A DNA stretch of 6,049 bases from Planctomycetaceae bacterium (GTDB lineage: Bacteria > Planctomycetota > Planctomycetia > Pirellulales > Thermoguttaceae), in contig JAISBG010000879.1 of NCBI GenBank assembly GCA_031266315.1, forward strand, positions 1 to 6,049, given 5' to 3'. The notes below the pieces were generated by a model that saw only the letters and a program-made list of their open reading frames with translations, did not search any database and was not told where the DNA came from. The position numbers were made by a program, and so were the translations under genes. Positions 5,155-6,049 of this stretch are shown piece after piece; position 1 is the stretch's first letter, and each line of letters begins with the position of its first letter.

Positions 5155-6036
5155 ATGTCAATTCAAATCGAAATCAATGGTTCATGGCAGAAAGTAACAA
5201 AACAACAAGTTTTAGAAATGGCGGCTCGCGGTGACATTCAACCGGAAACCATTATTGATGCTGACGGTCAAAAAATCCCTGCTTCCAGAATTCGAGACAT
5301 CGTTTTTGCTGATGATGAACATCTCGATATTGCTCCTCTTGAATCCGATTCAGGAATTGTTACGTTTCCTATAATCTTTGAAGTAACGGCTCTAACTGGA
5401 GGAATAGTAAAGTTAGAAATTTATGAAAATAAAATTATCATAGAACGGCTCGGTATTAGAAGTTTTGTAATGCACGGTTCAAAAGGCGGCAAAACATTAT
5501 ACTTTTCTAAAATATCCGCCGCTCAATTCAAAAAAGCTGATGTTACGGAAGGTTCTCTTCAGTTTACAATTTCAGACGATTTTGAATCTAGAGGTGCTTG
5601 GTTTGATGCCCACACAGATGAAAATTCAATCCGATTTGGAGGAGCAGATGATGAAATTATGTTTTGTGTACACAAATTTATCGAAGCAAAAATTGAACAT
5701 GAAGACTCAAAAAATGCAACAATTGCTCTCAAACATGCTATTATGAGAAAAAAAGAACTATATAGACCATCAACTGCGGAACTCGTGAAACTACTAGCAA
5801 AAAGAAATGAAGAACCAGAAATACTAAGTAAAGAGGAAAGAGATTATCTAGTAAGAAAAAATCTAATGACCAAACAACAATGTGAATATCTGGAAAATCT
5901 GGAAAACCTAAGTGAAGAAGAAAAAGAAAGAGAAATAGAAAAAGAGAGAAAAAAACGAGAAGAAAAAAGAAAAAAACAGGAAATACAGGCAAAGATTACA
6001 AAATGTCTATTCCACACGAATGGACAAAAGATATAA
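5155..6036 (+). CDS. GYF_2-like / PH-like (DUF4429-like) protein with charged C-terminal coil
   Basis: With the ATG at 5155 the protein has 293 residues. Residues about 3-51 (WQKVTKQQVLEMAARGDI, then PETII and ASRIRDIVF) resemble the degenerate GYF_2 domain that is abundant in Planctomycetota and thought to bind protein partners. Residues about 72-182 alternate beta strands and end in a helix (DDEIMFCVHKFIEAKIE), and look like a PH-like DUF4429 domain. From about 205 on the chain is helical. ELVKLLAKR and LSKEERDYLVRKNLMTKQQ recall short SHOCT-like helices. A very basic/acidic coiled coil rich in Glu, Lys and Arg follows (252-278), and then a short tail. There is no signal peptide or membrane helix, so it is probably cytoplasmic. 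The frame opens earlier at a TTG (5113), but the conserved start MSIQIEINGSW and the abutting hairpin argue for the ATG. There is no Shine-Dalgarno. The second half is strikingly A-rich on the coding strand. The function is unknown; a scaffold or adaptor role is inference only. Confidence 0.8.
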   Translation: MSIQIEINGSWQKVTKQQVLEMAARGDIQPETIIDADGQKIPASRIRDIVFADDEHLDIAPLESDSGIVTFPIIFEVTALTGGIVKLEIYENKIIIERLGIRSFVMHGSKGGKTLYFSKISAAQFKKADVTEGSLQFTISDDFESRGAWFDAHTDENSIRFGGADDEIMFCVHKFIEAKIEHEDSKNATIALKHAIMRKKELYRPSTAELVKLLAKRNEEPEILSKEERDYLVRKNLMTKQQCEYLENLENLSEEEKEREIEKERKKREEKRKKQEIQAKITKCLFHTNGQKI

Positions 6037-6049
6037 GTTTTTTTACCAA

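Noticed and set aside
4876..5161. Several frames of about 60 codons on both strands over the RNA candidate
   Set aside because: They overlap one another, have no ribosome site or known domain, and the base-paired structure explains the sequence better.
5741..5992. An 83-codon minus-strand frame rich in Phe and Leu
   Set aside because: It is the antisense of the purine-rich coil segment; its hydrophobicity follows from that base bias.

Overview
The window comes from a bacterium of moderately low GC content. It holds three genes on the minus strand (right to left: biotin protein ligase, Na+/solute symporter, class I methyltransferase). Two genes lie on the plus strand: an autotransporter-like outer-membrane beta-barrel protein and a GYF_2-like/PH-like protein with a charged C-terminal coil. 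An outer-membrane barrel means a Gram-negative-type envelope. A GYF_2-like N-terminus joined to a PH-like domain, together with near-absent Shine-Dalgarno signals, resembles gut-associated Planctomycetota (Pirellulales-like). That taxonomic guess is an inference of moderate to low confidence.

Layout. Positions 39-638 (-) encode a SAM-dependent methyltransferase and 749-2248 (-) a sodium:solute symporter. A 237-nt spacer with short 7-8 nt tandem repeats and a small hairpin follows, then birA at 2486-3256 (-). The divergent spacer 3257-3463 carries a tandem CAACCGTT pair and a perfect TATAAT box that may serve the plus-strand barrel gene at 3464-4543. From 4544 to 5154 there are about 610 bases without a convincing protein gene, and they hold the most interesting material. 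First comes a GC-rich, multiply palindromic element bounded by 9-bp inverted repeats (4567-4720). Next are a 15-nt-period direct repeat (4724-4750) and a promoter-like sequence (4820-4847). Last is a strongly structured, probably plus-strand RNA (4933-5111) just before the GYF/PH-like gene at 5155-6036.

The protein genes do not form an obvious pathway. The methyltransferase, transporter and biotin ligase look like ordinary housekeeping or accessory functions, though they could be co-transcribed. The strongest candidate for something undescribed is the multibranched RNA-like structure at 4933-5111. Its two collinear long-range helices, GNRA-capped hairpin, long imperfect hairpin and G-U pairs favour the plus strand. 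It ends 43 nt before the ATG of the GYF/PH-like gene, so it is either the structured leader of that gene or an independent small RNA.
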